From contig NZ_LQAQ01000012.1 in assembly GCF_001583495.1 (NCBI RefSeq), positions 45,790 through 109,789 on the forward strand: a stretch of 64,000 bases of DNA, written 5' to 3'. Positions 18,183 to 27,694 of the stretch are shown piece after piece. The first letter of the stretch is position 1. Every line of letters begins with the position of its first letter. The position numbers were made by a program, and so were the translations under genes. The notes beneath the pieces were generated by a model that saw only the letters and a list, made by a program, of their open reading frames with translations, made no database searches and was not told the origin of the DNA. The DNA comes from Flammeovirga sp. SJP92 (lineage in GTDB: Bacteria; Bacteroidota; Bacteroidia; Cytophagales; Flammeovirgaceae).

Positions 18183-18287
18183 GTTAATCGATTAGTATGA
18201 TTTAAATAATTGTGTTTCCGAAAGTTAATAGATTGTACTTAAACTTACTTTATGATGAGTGTTATTGCATTTAAATGCATAAAAAAA

Positions 18288-18313
18288 ACCCTATCACGTT
18301 GCCGTCATAGGGT
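18288..18313 (-). terminator. Terminator with GNRA-type loop after the small lipoprotein gene
   Basis: On the minus strand the stem ACCCTATgACG / CGTgATAGGGT closes a GCAA loop and is followed by a run of T. It lies between the stop codon of the lipoprotein gene (18349) and the symporter gene. Confidence 0.85.
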
Positions 18314-18348
18314 CTAAATTTCAATAGGTCTTTCCTTACATTCGTAAA

Positions 18349-18759
18349 CTATTGCTTAGAGAACGTGTAAGTAAACTTAGCTGGTGTTTCTTTAACTCTT
18401 GAAGTTGATTCTTCATAAACTAAAGTAACAGTACTAGTAGGATTAGCGAAATCTCCAGTTACATCAGTAAAACCTGCAACAAATGTAGCAATAGCTTGTG
18501 TACCATTCTTCATTGTTGTTGGCATTAAGCCTGTAGTTCCTTCAGGGATACCTGCAATAGTAACGTTAGTACCGCTTACTGTTGCTGTAATTCCATCCAC
18601 TGACATCTCTACACCTGCATTATTTTCAAAGCCTGTTAAGTTGAAAACTACGTCAGTTGGTTCTTCTACTGGATCATCACTACTACCGCAGCTAGATACA
18701 AATGTCATTAAGCCAATTAGCGAAAGAAAAAGAATTGCATTTTTCCAAATGTTTTTCAT
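18349..18759 (-). CDS. Small hypothetical lipoprotein
   Basis: A 136-residue lipoprotein. Signal peptide with lipobox ending TFVSSC near residue 24, then a Ser/Asp/Glu-rich linker (SSDDPVEEPTD) typical of surface-exported Bacteroidota lipoproteins, and a beta-rich domain of about 100 residues ending in FTYFSKQ-like sequence. No named family. The linker after the Cys has the acidic character described for outer-surface export signals in this phylum; that is an inference for this organism. Confidence 0.7.
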   Translation of the reverse strand: MKNIWKNAILFLSLIGLMTFVSSCGSSDDPVEEPTDVVFNLTGFENNAGVEMSVDGITATVSGTNVTIAGIPEGTTGLMPTTMKNGTQAIATFVAGFTDVTGDFANPTSTVTLVYEESTSRVKETPAKFTYTFSKQ

Positions 18760-18840
18760 TACAATAGATTTTTAAGTTTTAGAATGTAATAGAGACAATT
18801 GAAATAAGGAGACCGACAATAGCAAATATAATATAATATA

Positions 18841-19455
18841 TTAATATTTATAATTTTCCATGAATATTTTATACTTACAGAATTCGTACTCATACGGTTG
18901 ATTACTACATATTAAGGTGATTTTACCCTTACTACAAATAGGCAACCATTGCTGATACCACTCTATATTTTTATGATCCAAATTACTTGTAGGTTCATCT
19001 AGCATCAGTATAGAAGCTTCTGAGAAAAATGCTAAAGCAAGTTTCAACTTTTGTTTCATTCCTGAAGAAAATGCTTGAATCTGTTTGTTTCTAGCATTCT
19101 TAAAACCTAGAACCTCTATGATCTCTTCATTTGTCTTTGTGAGCGATTTTAATCTTCTATGGAAATTCAAATGTTCTTCCAAAGTATATTCCTCAACAAG
19201 TTCAGTGTAAGGCCCTGCTAATACTAATTCCTGCCAAATCTCATCTACAGGAATTTCCTTATCCTTCTTTTTGTAAGTTATCTTTCCTTTGGATGGATCA
19301 TTAATACCAGACAGAATTTTCAATAAAGTGGATTTCCCACTGCCGTTGCCTCCAACAATGGCATAAGCCTGATCACTTTTCAATGTGTAATCAATCCCTT
19401 TAAAAATCCATTCTCTACTAAACTTCTTACTTAATTGCTCTACTATTATTTCCAT
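18841..19455 (-). CDS. ABC transporter ATP-binding protein (orphan)
   Basis: A 204-residue ABC ATPase, close to the minimal size. Walker A GGNGSGKST near 36, signature FSSGMKQKLKLA near 130, Walker B SILMLDEPTSNLD near 150-162. A basic/aromatic C-terminus (YKYKIFMENYKY) ends it. No permease gene lies in the neighbourhood; the next genes are a lipoprotein and a divergent uxaC. It could act with a permease encoded elsewhere or in a non-transport role. The order of the signature, Walker B and a SNLD box is typical of the simple two-domain ABC-2 type exporters. Confidence 0.85.
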   Translation of the reverse strand: MEIIVEQLSKKFSREWIFKGIDYTLKSDQAYAIVGGNGSGKSTLLKILSGINDPSKGKITYKKKDKEIPVDEIWQELVLAGPYTELVEEYTLEEHLNFHRRLKSLTKTNEEIIEVLGFKNARNKQIQAFSSGMKQKLKLALAFFSEASILMLDEPTSNLDHKNIEWYQQWLPICSKGKITLICSNQPYEYEFCKYKIFMENYKY

Positions 19456-19695
19456 TCTTTAATGTATTAATGCCGGCAAATATACATTAATTAAAAATAG
19501 CAATAACTATTCACCTCAACTCTGAGCCTGTATTACTCTATACTGCTCAATAATTAATAATGGCAAAATTCAAGATATTCTCCCCTACTTTAACCGTTAT
19601 AAGTACCGTTTCAACCCCGTTAAAAATCAATTCTTCATGACATAATAAGTAAATAGCAACATGATAAAACAACTCATAGACATAAAAAATTGGGG

Positions 19696-21135
19696 ATGAA
19701 AACTGTAATCGAACAAGAATTAGAAGAGCAGAATATAAAACTCTTTTTGGATGACAATTTTATTCTGGAAAATAAAACTGCCAAAATCCTATACCATGAA
19801 TATGCGAAGGACATGCCTATTATTGATTACCATTGCCACATCTCTCCAAAAGATATTGCAGAGAATAGAAAGTTCAATACTATCACAGAAATATGGCTGG
19901 AAGGTGATCATTATAAATGGAGAGCAATGAGGACCAACGGTGTTGATGAAGCTTTTTGCACAGGTAATAAAACACCAGAAGAAAAATTCAAAAAATGGGC
20001 TGAAACTGTTCCTTATACTTTGAGAAATCCATTGTACCATTGGACGCACTTAGAACTGAAAAAGCCTTTTGGGATTAATAAAGTACTTTCTTCTGTTACT
20101 GCTTCGGAGATTTATCAAGAATGTAATGATAAGCTTGCACAAGAAGAATATACCGTTCAAGGTTTAATAAGAAAAGCAAATGTAGAAATCATTTGTACAA
20201 CTGATGATCCTATCGATGATTTACGTTATCACCAACAGATCAAAGCATCTGGTTTTGAAGTAAAAGTTCTCCCGGCCTGGCGACCAGATAATGTAATGGC
20301 TGTAGAACAACCGAAAGAATATAATCTTTATTTAAATAAGTTAGAGGAGGTCTCTAATGTGACTATTAATTCTTATACCTCTCTTCTTACTGCTCTTCAA
20401 AAACGTCATAACTTCTTCCATCAGCACGGATGTCGCCTTTCTGATCATGGATTAAATTACATTTCATATTCTGAGTATTCAATCGAGGAGATTGAGGAAA
20501 TTTTCACGCTATTAAGAGCAGGAAAAACGTTAACCCCTTTACAAGTTGAAAGCTTCAAATCAGCCATATTATATGACCTTGCATTAATGGACCATTCGAA
20601 AGGATGGGTACAGCAATATCATCTTGGGGCTTTAAGAAATAATTCTTCTAGAATGATGAGAGAACTTGGCCCAGATACAGGGTTCGATTCTATAGGTGAT
20701 TTTTCACAGGCCGAAAACCTTTCCAAATTTTTAAATAAACTGGATAACACAAACAGTTTAGCCAAAACAATCATTTACAACCTCAACCCCTCAGACAATG
20801 AAGTATTCGGCACTATGATCGGTAACTTCCAAGACGGTTCAGTAGCGGGAAAACTACAATATGGATCAGGCTGGTGGTTTTTAGATCAAAAGGATGGAAT
20901 GGAAAAACAAATTAATGCTCTATCTAACCTTGGGTTATTAAGCCGGTTTATTGGCATGCTGACAGATTCAAGGAGTTTTCTTTCCTATTCAAGACATGAG
21001 TATTTCAGGAGAATATTGTGCAACATGTTTGGTAAAGATATTGAAGCCGGATTACTTCCCAATGATATAGAACACGTGGGTAAGATTATACAAGATATTT
21101 GCTATAACAACGCAAAATCATATTTCAATTTCTAA
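19696..21135 (+). CDS. uxaC: Glucuronate isomerase
   Basis: Interconverts D-glucuronate and D-fructuronate (and galacturonate/tagaturonate), the first step of hexuronate breakdown. The N-terminal HxH metal pair lies in MPIIDYHCHISPKDIAEN near residue 42. The body contains the typical ICTTDDPIDDLRYH segment near 165 and ends in an NMFGKDIEAGLLP-like C-terminal region. The length, about 479 residues, is that of the family. A TTG upstream at 19690 would add two residues; I chose the ATG at 19696. The next gene, 25 bp downstream, is a matching transporter. uxaA, uxaB and the KDG genes are not in this window. Confidence 0.95.
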   Translation: MKTVIEQELEEQNIKLFLDDNFILENKTAKILYHEYAKDMPIIDYHCHISPKDIAENRKFNTITEIWLEGDHYKWRAMRTNGVDEAFCTGNKTPEEKFKKWAETVPYTLRNPLYHWTHLELKKPFGINKVLSSVTASEIYQECNDKLAQEEYTVQGLIRKANVEIICTTDDPIDDLRYHQQIKASGFEVKVLPAWRPDNVMAVEQPKEYNLYLNKLEEVSNVTINSYTSLLTALQKRHNFFHQHGCRLSDHGLNYISYSEYSIEEIEEIFTLLRAGKTLTPLQVESFKSAILYDLALMDHSKGWVQQYHLGALRNNSSRMMRELGPDTGFDSIGDFSQAENLSKFLNKLDNTNSLAKTIIYNLNPSDNEVFGTMIGNFQDGSVAGKLQYGSGWWFLDQKDGMEKQINALSNLGLLSRFIGMLTDSRSFLSYSRHEYFRRILCNMFGKDIEAGLLPNDIEHVGKIIQDICYNNAKSYFNF

Positions 21136-21160
21136 TAAAGGCAAACTCAAATTATACATC

Positions 21161-22498
21161 ATGTCAGTTGTACAAACTCAACTTAAGGAAAATAAAGTCA
21201 AACCAGCAGGACGGTACAGATATTGGATATTAGCATTACTCTTCATGGCCACTACCATCAATTATATGGATAGAAGTATCATTGGCGTATTGGCTCCTAC
21301 TTTAGAAAAAGTATTTGCTTGGTCAAAGTCTGATTATGCTTCCGTTAATGTTGCTTTTAAAATGGCCTATGCTGTAGGTATGATTTCAATGGGAACTATT
21401 ATAGACCGATTTGGAACTCGAATAGGTTACACTATTGCTATTGGCATTTGGTCTGTTTTTGGAATGCTTCACGCTTTGTTACGCCCCAGTTTTGGATTGA
21501 TTGGGTTTATGACAGCTCGTTTCGGATTGGGGTTTGGTGAGGCCGGTAATTTCCCTGCCGCCATCAAAACGGTTGCTGAATGGTTCCCTAAAAAAGACAG
21601 AGCATTTGCCACTGGAATTTTCAATGCAGGTTCCAATGTTGGTGCATTTCTAGCTCCCATTGCAGTAACGACTATACTTACTGTTGGAGGAACTCAGTCT
21701 TGGCCTTTCACTTTTCTAATCACAGGAATATTCAGTGCAATTTGGGTAGTATTATGGTTGAAAATCTATAAAAAACCAGAACAACACCCAAGTGTCAGTG
21801 AGGAAGAACTTCAATATATTCAGCAAGATGACCAAGAAAAGAACAAGAATGAGGAGGAGGTAAAAATTCCACTTAAAAAGGTTCTGTTCAAAAAACAAAC
21901 TATTGCTTTTACCATTGGTAAACTAACAGACGGTGTTTGGTATTTCTTTATGTTTTGGTCGGGTATGTTTTTCACAGATAGATTTGGAATGAGTATAAAG
22001 GAATTAGGAATTGCTTATGCTGTCATGTATCTAATTGCTGATTTGGGAAGTATTGGTGGCGGGTATTTGTCCAAGTTTTTCATTAATAAAGGTTACAGTT
22101 TGAATGTATCAAGAAAACTATCATTATTGATTTGTGCATTGGCTGTATTTCCTGTTTTCATTGCTACACTGACCAACAATCCTTATATCGCCGCCTGTTT
22201 TATTGCTTTAGCCTCTGGAGGGCATCAAGCATGGTCTGCCAATATGTTTACGGTTTCTTCGGATTTACTCCCTAAAAGTGCTACAGCCTCAGTAGTAGGC
22301 TTGGGTGGCATGTTTGGAGCCTTATCAGGAATGCTTATTGATATCATTTTAGGTCAAAACCTAGATGCAACAGGACAGCAAGCTTATTTTTGGATGTTTC
22401 TTGTTGCAGGGTGTTCTTATATCAGTATTTTAATAATTATGCATTTGATTGTTCCAAAGTATAAACCTTTAGATCATCAGCTTAATGAAATTGAGTAA
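21161..22498 (+). CDS. MFS hexuronate transporter (ExuT-like)
   Basis: A 445-residue major facilitator with about 12 transmembrane segments. It has ATTINYMDRSIIGVLAPTL near 30-50, the typical substrate-site region of anion:cation symporter (ACS) family members such as ExuT, and FGLGFGEAGNFPAAIK near 115-130. The cytoplasmic loop after TM6 is long and charged (QQDDQEKNKNEEEVKI near 220). Placed 25 bp after uxaC on the same strand and followed by a terminator, so the two form a hexuronate uptake and isomerisation operon. The exact substrate (glucuronate, galacturonate or both) cannot be read from the sequence. Confidence 0.88.
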   Translation: MSVVQTQLKENKVKPAGRYRYWILALLFMATTINYMDRSIIGVLAPTLEKVFAWSKSDYASVNVAFKMAYAVGMISMGTIIDRFGTRIGYTIAIGIWSVFGMLHALLRPSFGLIGFMTARFGLGFGEAGNFPAAIKTVAEWFPKKDRAFATGIFNAGSNVGAFLAPIAVTTILTVGGTQSWPFTFLITGIFSAIWVVLWLKIYKKPEQHPSVSEEELQYIQQDDQEKNKNEEEVKIPLKKVLFKKQTIAFTIGKLTDGVWYFFMFWSGMFFTDRFGMSIKELGIAYAVMYLIADLGSIGGGYLSKFFINKGYSLNVSRKLSLLICALAVFPVFIATLTNNPYIAACFIALASGGHQAWSANMFTVSSDLLPKSATASVVGLGGMFGALSGMLIDIILGQNLDATGQQAYFWMFLVAGCSYISILIIMHLIVPKYKPLDHQLNEIE

Positions 22499-22550
22499 CT
22501 GTTAGTCACATTCCTGAAATAGGTTCTCTAGCAAAACGATACAAATATAA

Positions 22551-22590
22551 AAAAGCCACTTTTTCATTTAAAAATGGAAAAGTGGCTTTT
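22551..22590. terminator. Terminator between the hexuronate operon and lpxA
   Basis: Hairpin AAAAGCCACTTTTTC / GAAAAGTGGCTTTT, symmetrical for the convergent transporter gene and lpxA. Confidence 0.85.
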
Positions 22591-22610
22591 GATATAATAT
22601 TAAGCTCAGA

Positions 22611-23405
22611 TTAATACCCTTTGATAATTCCTCTTTCTGATTTCTTAAGGAATTCTAAAATGATATCACGTTCTTCAGATTGCTCGATTTCTTCTTCAAT
22701 TTGACGGATCGCTTGTGTCATAGTAAAACCTCTAGTATAGATCATTCGATACATCTCATGTACCTCTTGTAAGGTATCTCCTTCAAATCCTCTTCTTCTC
22801 AATCCCACAGAGTTGATACCACAATAACTCAACGGCTCTCTTGCTGCTTTTACAAAAGGAGGAACATCTTTTCTTACCAAAGATCCACCACCTATAAAAG
22901 CATGCTGACCAATTTTCACAAACTGATGTACAGCCGCAGTACCAGCAATAATCACATGATCATCAATTTCTACGTGTCCTGCAATTTGAGTAGCATTAGA
23001 TAAAATACAGTGATCACCCATGATCACATCATGTGCAATATGAACGTAAGCCATCAACATACAGTTACTGCCTACTACTGTTTTCATCTTATCTGTTGTT
23101 CCTCTACTTACAGTCACACACTCTCTCAATGTAGTGTTATCACCAATATAAGTAAGCGTTTCCTCGCCTTTAAACTTTAAATCTTGAGGTATACCTGAAA
23201 TTACTGCACCAGGAAAAACTTTCACATTTTTTCCAATTCGAGCACCATCCATAATTACGGCATTTGGCCCAATCCATGTCCCTTCTCCAATCTCTACATT
23301 GCCTTGAATTGTTGCAAAAGGCTCCACCACTACACCATCCGCTATTTTAGCATCAGGGTGGATATTTGTCATTGGATATTTTTCAGTGTAAGGATTTTTA
23401 GTCAT
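22611..23405 (-). CDS. lpxA: Acyl-ACP--UDP-N-acetylglucosamine O-acyltransferase
   Basis: Catalyses the first step of lipid A synthesis, attaching a hydroxyacyl chain to UDP-GlcNAc. About 200 residues of hexapeptide repeats (left-handed beta-helix) start near residue 15, including HPDAKIADGVVVEPFATIQG. The catalytic His is in MAYVHIAHDVIMGDH near 125. A helical C-terminal domain of about 60 residues ends in LKKSERGIIKGY. Length matches the family. An internal ATG at 23372 (MTNIHPDAKI) is an alternative start. A terminator-like hairpin separates it from the lpxC-fabZ gene upstream, and a promoter element sits in its own 160-bp leader. Confidence 0.93.
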   Translation of the reverse strand: MTKNPYTEKYPMTNIHPDAKIADGVVVEPFATIQGNVEIGEGTWIGPNAVIMDGARIGKNVKVFPGAVISGIPQDLKFKGEETLTYIGDNTTLRECVTVSRGTTDKMKTVVGSNCMLMAYVHIAHDVIMGDHCILSNATQIAGHVEIDDHVIIAGTAAVHQFVKIGQHAFIGGGSLVRKDVPPFVKAAREPLSYCGINSVGLRRRGFEGDTLQEVHEMYRMIYTRGFTMTQAIRQIEEEIEQSEERDIILEFLKKSERGIIKGY

Positions 23406-23503
23406 CTTCTATTTGTGGTAATAATATCAGCGTATTCTTACGAATATTACCTCGATTTTTTAACATTAAGACTTCTGACAAGAAAACTTTTTGTCATAGG
23501 ATG

Positions 23504-23511
23504 CAAATATA
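23504..23511 (-). promoter_or_regulatory. Possible promoter -7 element for lpxA (TATATTTG)
   Basis: On the minus strand TATATTTG fits the Bacteroidota -7 consensus TAnnTTTG. A TSS near 23497 would give lpxA a leader of about 90 nt. No clear -33 element was found, so support is partial. Confidence 0.45.
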
Positions 23512-23523
23512 TTGAATAAAAAG

Positions 23524-23555
23524 ATGAGTTGAAAGTAAGTGTACTCTCAACTCAT
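23524..23555 (-). terminator. Terminator-like hairpin between lpxC-fabZ and lpxA
   Basis: Hairpin ATGAGTTGA / TCAACTCAT followed on the minus strand by CTTTTTATTC, between the lpxC-fabZ stop and the lpxA promoter element. Confidence 0.6.
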
Positions 23556-23566
23556 TTTCTCAATAT

Positions 23567-24967
23567 TTATGCATTATCTTTTTTCACCAAACTTGCAGTC
23601 ATGATCGCTTCAGTCACTAACTTATCACCAACATAAGCTTGACCTTTCATCTTTGCAATTCCTCTACGGATTGGCATTAATAATTCACATTTGATGATTA
23701 ATGTATCACCTGGCATTACCATTTTACGGAATTTACATTCTTCTACACCTACAAAATAAGTCCAGTAATTTGCTGGGTTATCCACAGTGTTAAGTACCAA
23801 AATACCTCCTGTCTGACCCATTGCTTCAATCTGTAATACACCTGGCATTACAGGGTTGCTTGGGAAGTGACCTTGGAAGAAAGGTTCATTGATTGTCACG
23901 TTCTTCACACCGATAACATAGTTGTCAGTGATCTCAGTGATTTTGTCTACCAATCTAAATGGATAACGGTGTGGCAACATCTCCTCAATTTGATTGATAT
24001 CATAAATTGGAGGTACACCTGGATCATAAGTAGGAACGTTTTTACGTGCCGACTTCAACATCAAACTCTTTAATTTACGAGCGAATGCTACATTGGCCGC
24101 GTGACCAGGACGAGCTGCAAGAATTTGTCCTTTGATTGGTCTACCTACTAATGCTAAGTCACCTACCATGTCTAATAACTTATGACGTGCAGGCTCATTA
24201 GGGTGACGTAATTGAACGTTGTTCAAAATACCTTCTTCAGCTACTTCAACTGACGGCAGTTCAAATAACTCCGCTAATTCGTCTAATGTCTCTGGAGAAA
24301 CCACTTGATCAACCACTACGATAGCGTTGTTGAAGTTACCTCCTTTGATAAGATTTGCTTTGCGTAAAGCTTCTACTTCGTGTAAAAAACAGAATGTTCT
24401 TGATGAAGCAATTTCAGAAGCAAAATCTTCAATATTATTAAGTGCAGCATGTTGGCTACCTAATACTGGAGAATTATAGTCTACCATTACAGTTAGTCTA
24501 TAATCGTTCAAAGGTAACGCTGCGATTTCTACTTTACGATCGTCTTCTTTGTAAAATACTCCCTCAGGTACTTCAAAGAAGTTTCTCAACATAGATTGTT
24601 CCTCAACACCAACTTCCATTAATGCTTCAACAAACTTGATAGAACTCCCTTCCATGATTGGAGGTTCAGGACCATCAATTTCAATTAAAACATTATCGAT
24701 CTGCAAACCTACCAATGCAGCCAATACGTGCTCAACAGTATTTACTCTTGCACCGTCTTGCTCAATCGTTGTTCCTCTTGAAACGTCTACTACGTTGTCA
24801 ACGTCACAATCTACGATTGGTTTACCTTCGATATCTACTCTCTGGAATTTAAATCCATGATTTTCAGGAGCTGGATTGAAAACCATCTTACTGATTGCTC
24901 CCGTATGAATACCAACGCCTTCTACAGTCACCGGCGCTTTTATAGTATGCTGTTTTGTATACATCAT
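23567..24967 (-). CDS. lpxC/fabZ: Bifunctional UDP-3-O-acyl-N-acetylglucosamine deacetylase / (3R)-hydroxymyristoyl-ACP dehydratase
   Basis: A 466-residue fusion, as is normal in Bacteroidota. Residues 1 to about 310 are LpxC, the zinc deacetylase that commits lipid A synthesis; zinc-binding motif TVEHVLAAL near 77, and the second zinc/active site motif HKLLDMVGDLAL near 260. Residues about 325-466 are FabZ, a dehydratase of fatty acid synthesis; its active site motif is HFPSNPVMPGVLQIEAMGQ near 366-385. Co-locating the two activities links the use of hydroxyacyl-ACP for lipid A with its conversion for fatty acids. Lies between lpxD upstream and lpxA downstream. Confidence 0.95.
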   Translation of the reverse strand: MMYTKQHTIKAPVTVEGVGIHTGAISKMVFNPAPENHGFKFQRVDIEGKPIVDCDVDNVVDVSRGTTIEQDGARVNTVEHVLAALVGLQIDNVLIEIDGPEPPIMEGSSIKFVEALMEVGVEEQSMLRNFFEVPEGVFYKEDDRKVEIAALPLNDYRLTVMVDYNSPVLGSQHAALNNIEDFASEIASSRTFCFLHEVEALRKANLIKGGNFNNAIVVVDQVVSPETLDELAELFELPSVEVAEEGILNNVQLRHPNEPARHKLLDMVGDLALVGRPIKGQILAARPGHAANVAFARKLKSLMLKSARKNVPTYDPGVPPIYDINQIEEMLPHRYPFRLVDKITEITDNYVIGVKNVTINEPFFQGHFPSNPVMPGVLQIEAMGQTGGILVLNTVDNPANYWTYFVGVEECKFRKMVMPGDTLIIKCELLMPIRRGIAKMKGQAYVGDKLVTEAIMTASLVKKDNA

Positions 24968-25044
24968 AAAATAGAAGTGGCAATTAAGATTGCCTAACTA
25001 CTTGGTTAATTTCTAATATAATAGCGGTTGTGCTTAAAACACAA

Positions 25045-26088
25045 CTACAAACTTAATACTTTTTTCTCAAGATCTCTTACAATTCTTTGTAACTCAGGTA
25101 GCTTCCTGTATACAGCGAACGCTTTTAGATGATCCATTTGAGATATTGCAGGGGATCCCATGATCCTTGTCCCTGGATTTTTCACTGTTTGAGCCAATCC
25201 AGATTGTGCTGCGACCATTGTTCTGTCAGCCACTTGAATATGACCAGAAACACCTACTTGGCCACCAATCATACAATTTGCTCCAACTTCACTTGAGCCA
25301 GAAACACCCGTTTGCGAAGCAATCACAGTGTTTGAGCCAATCACAACGTTATGTGCAATTTGGATTAAGTTATCCAATTTCACGCCACTTTTCAATACTG
25401 TTGAGCCCATTGTTGCTCTATCCACAACAGTGTTCGCTCCAATATCTACGTTGTCTTCTAGAATCACATTTCCAATTTGAGGAATTGATTTATATGTTCC
25501 ATCCTTTTGTGGAGCAAATCCAAATCCATCAGAACCAACAACAGCACCTGCTTGAAGAGTACAATTATTGCCTAGTTTTGTGCCGTGGCAAATCTTCACT
25601 CCAGCATAAATCACGCAATTATCACCGATTTCAACGCCCTCACCAATAAATACCTGAGGATGAATCTTCACATTTTTACCAATTTTTGCACCCTTAGAAA
25701 TATAAGTAAATGCTCCAACATAAGCTGTTGCTTTATCCATTTCTACAGAGTCATCAATAAAAGCAGGCTGTTCAATTCCTACTTTTGCTAAGCTCAGCAT
25801 TCTTTGGTATTCAGTAAGTAGGTCTGTAAAACCAGCATAAGCGTCTTCTACTACAATCATAGCACAAGGCACTTCTTTTTTGGGTTCAAAACCTTTACTT
25901 ACGATTACAGCACTCACTTTAGTTGAATAGAGATAATCTTCATATTTCATATTGGCAAGAAATGAGATTGCATTAGCATCTCCTTCTTGAATCTTAGCAA
26001 TTGCTGAAATTTTTGCATTAGGATCTCCTCCTACTACTTCGCCTTGTAGTAATGCTGCAATTTGTTGTACTGTAATCTCTAACTTCAT
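25045..26088 (-). CDS. lpxD: UDP-3-O-(3-hydroxyacyl)glucosamine N-acyltransferase
   Basis: The third step of lipid A synthesis, attaching an N-linked acyl chain. A 347-residue protein with an N-terminal LpxD uridine-binding domain (MKLEITVQQIAALL; ISFLANMKYEDYLYST near 40-55), then a hexapeptide beta-helix from about 110 to 310, with the catalytic His in LIQIAHNVVIGSNTV near 242. Length and domain order match the family. It is in the lipid A block between the HD hydrolase and lpxC-fabZ. A 77-bp gap to lpxC-fabZ suggests co-transcription. Confidence 0.94.
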   Translation of the reverse strand: MKLEITVQQIAALLQGEVVGGDPNAKISAIAKIQEGDANAISFLANMKYEDYLYSTKVSAVIVSKGFEPKKEVPCAMIVVEDAYAGFTDLLTEYQRMLSLAKVGIEQPAFIDDSVEMDKATAYVGAFTYISKGAKIGKNVKIHPQVFIGEGVEIGDNCVIYAGVKICHGTKLGNNCTLQAGAVVGSDGFGFAPQKDGTYKSIPQIGNVILEDNVDIGANTVVDRATMGSTVLKSGVKLDNLIQIAHNVVIGSNTVIASQTGVSGSSEVGANCMIGGQVGVSGHIQVADRTMVAAQSGLAQTVKNPGTRIMGSPAISQMDHLKAFAVYRKLPELQRIVRDLEKKVLSL

Positions 26089-26325
26089 AGTAAGGTTCCT
26101 ATGTAAGTACTACAACATATAGGATAAATATTCAAAATGTTATTGGGGAACTTAATTATGTTAAAATTTCATCTGCAACTATAGATTTAACGCTCACGTT
26201 GACCTCTGCAATCCCAAAAACACATGCTTTAAAAACATCCGTTTTTTACTGTCTTAGTACTTATCTTTTTTAGATAATTTATTCATTTTTCTGTGCTAAC
26301 AACGAATATTAGCCAAAAAATCACG

Positions 26326-27543
26326 CTAAGATACGATTTTGGGTTGGCATAGATAATATTTTGTGACAATTTTCGTCAAAACTTCAATATTAGGCAAGTC
26401 TGAAGCCTCTGAAATATCAATTAGATCACCGTTATTCATTTTTACCTTAATATTCTGTCTACCAGAAGTATACGCCGAATTACTCACTTCTCCAATAAAG
26501 GATAAATAAGTTAAATCTTCTTTAGAAAAACCTTTTGCTAATAATTGTTTCTCGACTGATTTTAACTTTTTTTGTGATATTTTTCCAGTTGACATCTCTA
26601 AATGAAACAATTTTCGATTAATCAATCCGTCAATGAGAAAGTCCAAGACCTTATCTCCTGAATTTTTCCACTGCTTTATCGCCGCCCAGATATTATAATC
26701 ATCTAGTTGTAAAAAGTGTTCCAGCAATTGATCATCTTGTTTGAAATCCTTTTTTGTAAACTCGTTGGTTAGAAAAAACTTAAGGTCAGGATCACAGACC
26801 CTCACCTTCCCCTCTTGCACTAGCTTTTTGGCTCTCCTGACTATACTTTGAAGCATAATTTCAGCCGCTAAACCTGTCTTATGCAGATAAACTTGCCAAT
26901 ACATCATTCTTCTCGCATTCAAGAAGCGATCAATACTGTAGATTCCTTTTTCCAACACCACAATTTCATCATTGTGCACGTCCAACATTCTAATGATACG
27001 GTCTGCACCCACACTCCCTTCAACTACACCTGAAAAAAAGCAGTCCCTCTGAAGATAATCCAAGCGGTCCATATCCAATTGACTGGATACGAGCCTGTGG
27101 AAAAAGTTCCTTTTATAAGTACCTTCAAAAATAGAAAGAGCCAAATTTAATGCTCCGTCAAATTCAGCATTCAATTTATGCATTAATAGAGATGTCAATT
27201 CTTCATGATGAACATTGATCAGAATATGTTCCAAGGAATGAGAGAAAGGCCCATGTCCCAAATCATGAAGAAGAATAGCAATCATGGCCGCTTCTTTTTC
27301 TTTCTTTGATATTTTTGTTCCTTTTCTTTTCAAGGATTCCAATGCCAGTTTCATTAAGTGCATAGCTCCTAATGCATGACTAAAACGAGTGTGCTGAGCC
27401 CCAGGGTATACAACACTAGATGTCCCCATTTGCTTGATTCTTGTCAATCTTAAGAAAATAGGGTGATTCACCAATTCTAAAATCAGTTCCGAATCTATTG
27501 TCACAAATCCATAAATTGGATCGTTTATCATCTTGTATACCAT
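26326..27543 (-). CDS. HD-domain metal-dependent phosphohydrolase
   Basis: A 405-residue HD-superfamily enzyme. The metal motif is in HTRFSHALGAMHL near 52 and LLHDLGHGPFSHSLEH near 93-108 (His-Asp pair present), with QLDMDRLDYLQRD near 158 completing the typical dGTPase-like site. The C-terminal half is helical. Relatives are annotated as dGTP triphosphohydrolase-like or generic HD hydrolases; the substrate cannot be read from sequence. In Bacteroidota this gene commonly precedes lpxD, and its position here repeats that arrangement. A candidate promoter TATTTTTG at 27580-27587 lies about 30 nt upstream of the TSS-to-ATG distance. Confidence 0.88.
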   Translation of the reverse strand: MVYKMINDPIYGFVTIDSELILELVNHPIFLRLTRIKQMGTSSVVYPGAQHTRFSHALGAMHLMKLALESLKRKGTKISKKEKEAAMIAILLHDLGHGPFSHSLEHILINVHHEELTSLLMHKLNAEFDGALNLALSIFEGTYKRNFFHRLVSSQLDMDRLDYLQRDCFFSGVVEGSVGADRIIRMLDVHNDEIVVLEKGIYSIDRFLNARRMMYWQVYLHKTGLAAEIMLQSIVRRAKKLVQEGKVRVCDPDLKFFLTNEFTKKDFKQDDQLLEHFLQLDDYNIWAAIKQWKNSGDKVLDFLIDGLINRKLFHLEMSTGKISQKKLKSVEKQLLAKGFSKEDLTYLSFIGEVSNSAYTSGRQNIKVKMNNGDLIDISEASDLPNIEVLTKIVTKYYLCQPKIVS

Positions 27544-27634
27544 ATAATAAGTCTGTTTTTAAGTACCTGAAGTGCTTATCAAAAATAAGAGAAAGAAAGA
27601 TGTTTTGGTATTTTTTGAGTACCATATACAAAAA

Positions 27635-27661
27635 CAGGTTCTAATTAAACATTAAAACCTG
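27635..27661 (-). terminator. Terminator of the FadL-like gene
   Basis: Hairpin CAGGTT...AACCTG (with TTAAT/AATTA inner pairing) followed by TTTTTGTAT on the minus strand, after the stop at 27695. Confidence 0.75.
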
Positions 27662-27694
27662 CTTTTATCCCATTAAAAAATGAAATACGTTTTT

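Noticed and set aside
19501..19695. A KdgR- or UxuR-type operator before uxaC
   Set aside because: No convincing palindrome was seen, and no regulator gene is adjacent.
25167..25649. Plus-strand frame of 160 residues inside lpxD
   Set aside because: It is the shadow of the hexapeptide-repeat gene on the other strand; Gln/Leu/Ser-rich composition without a family.
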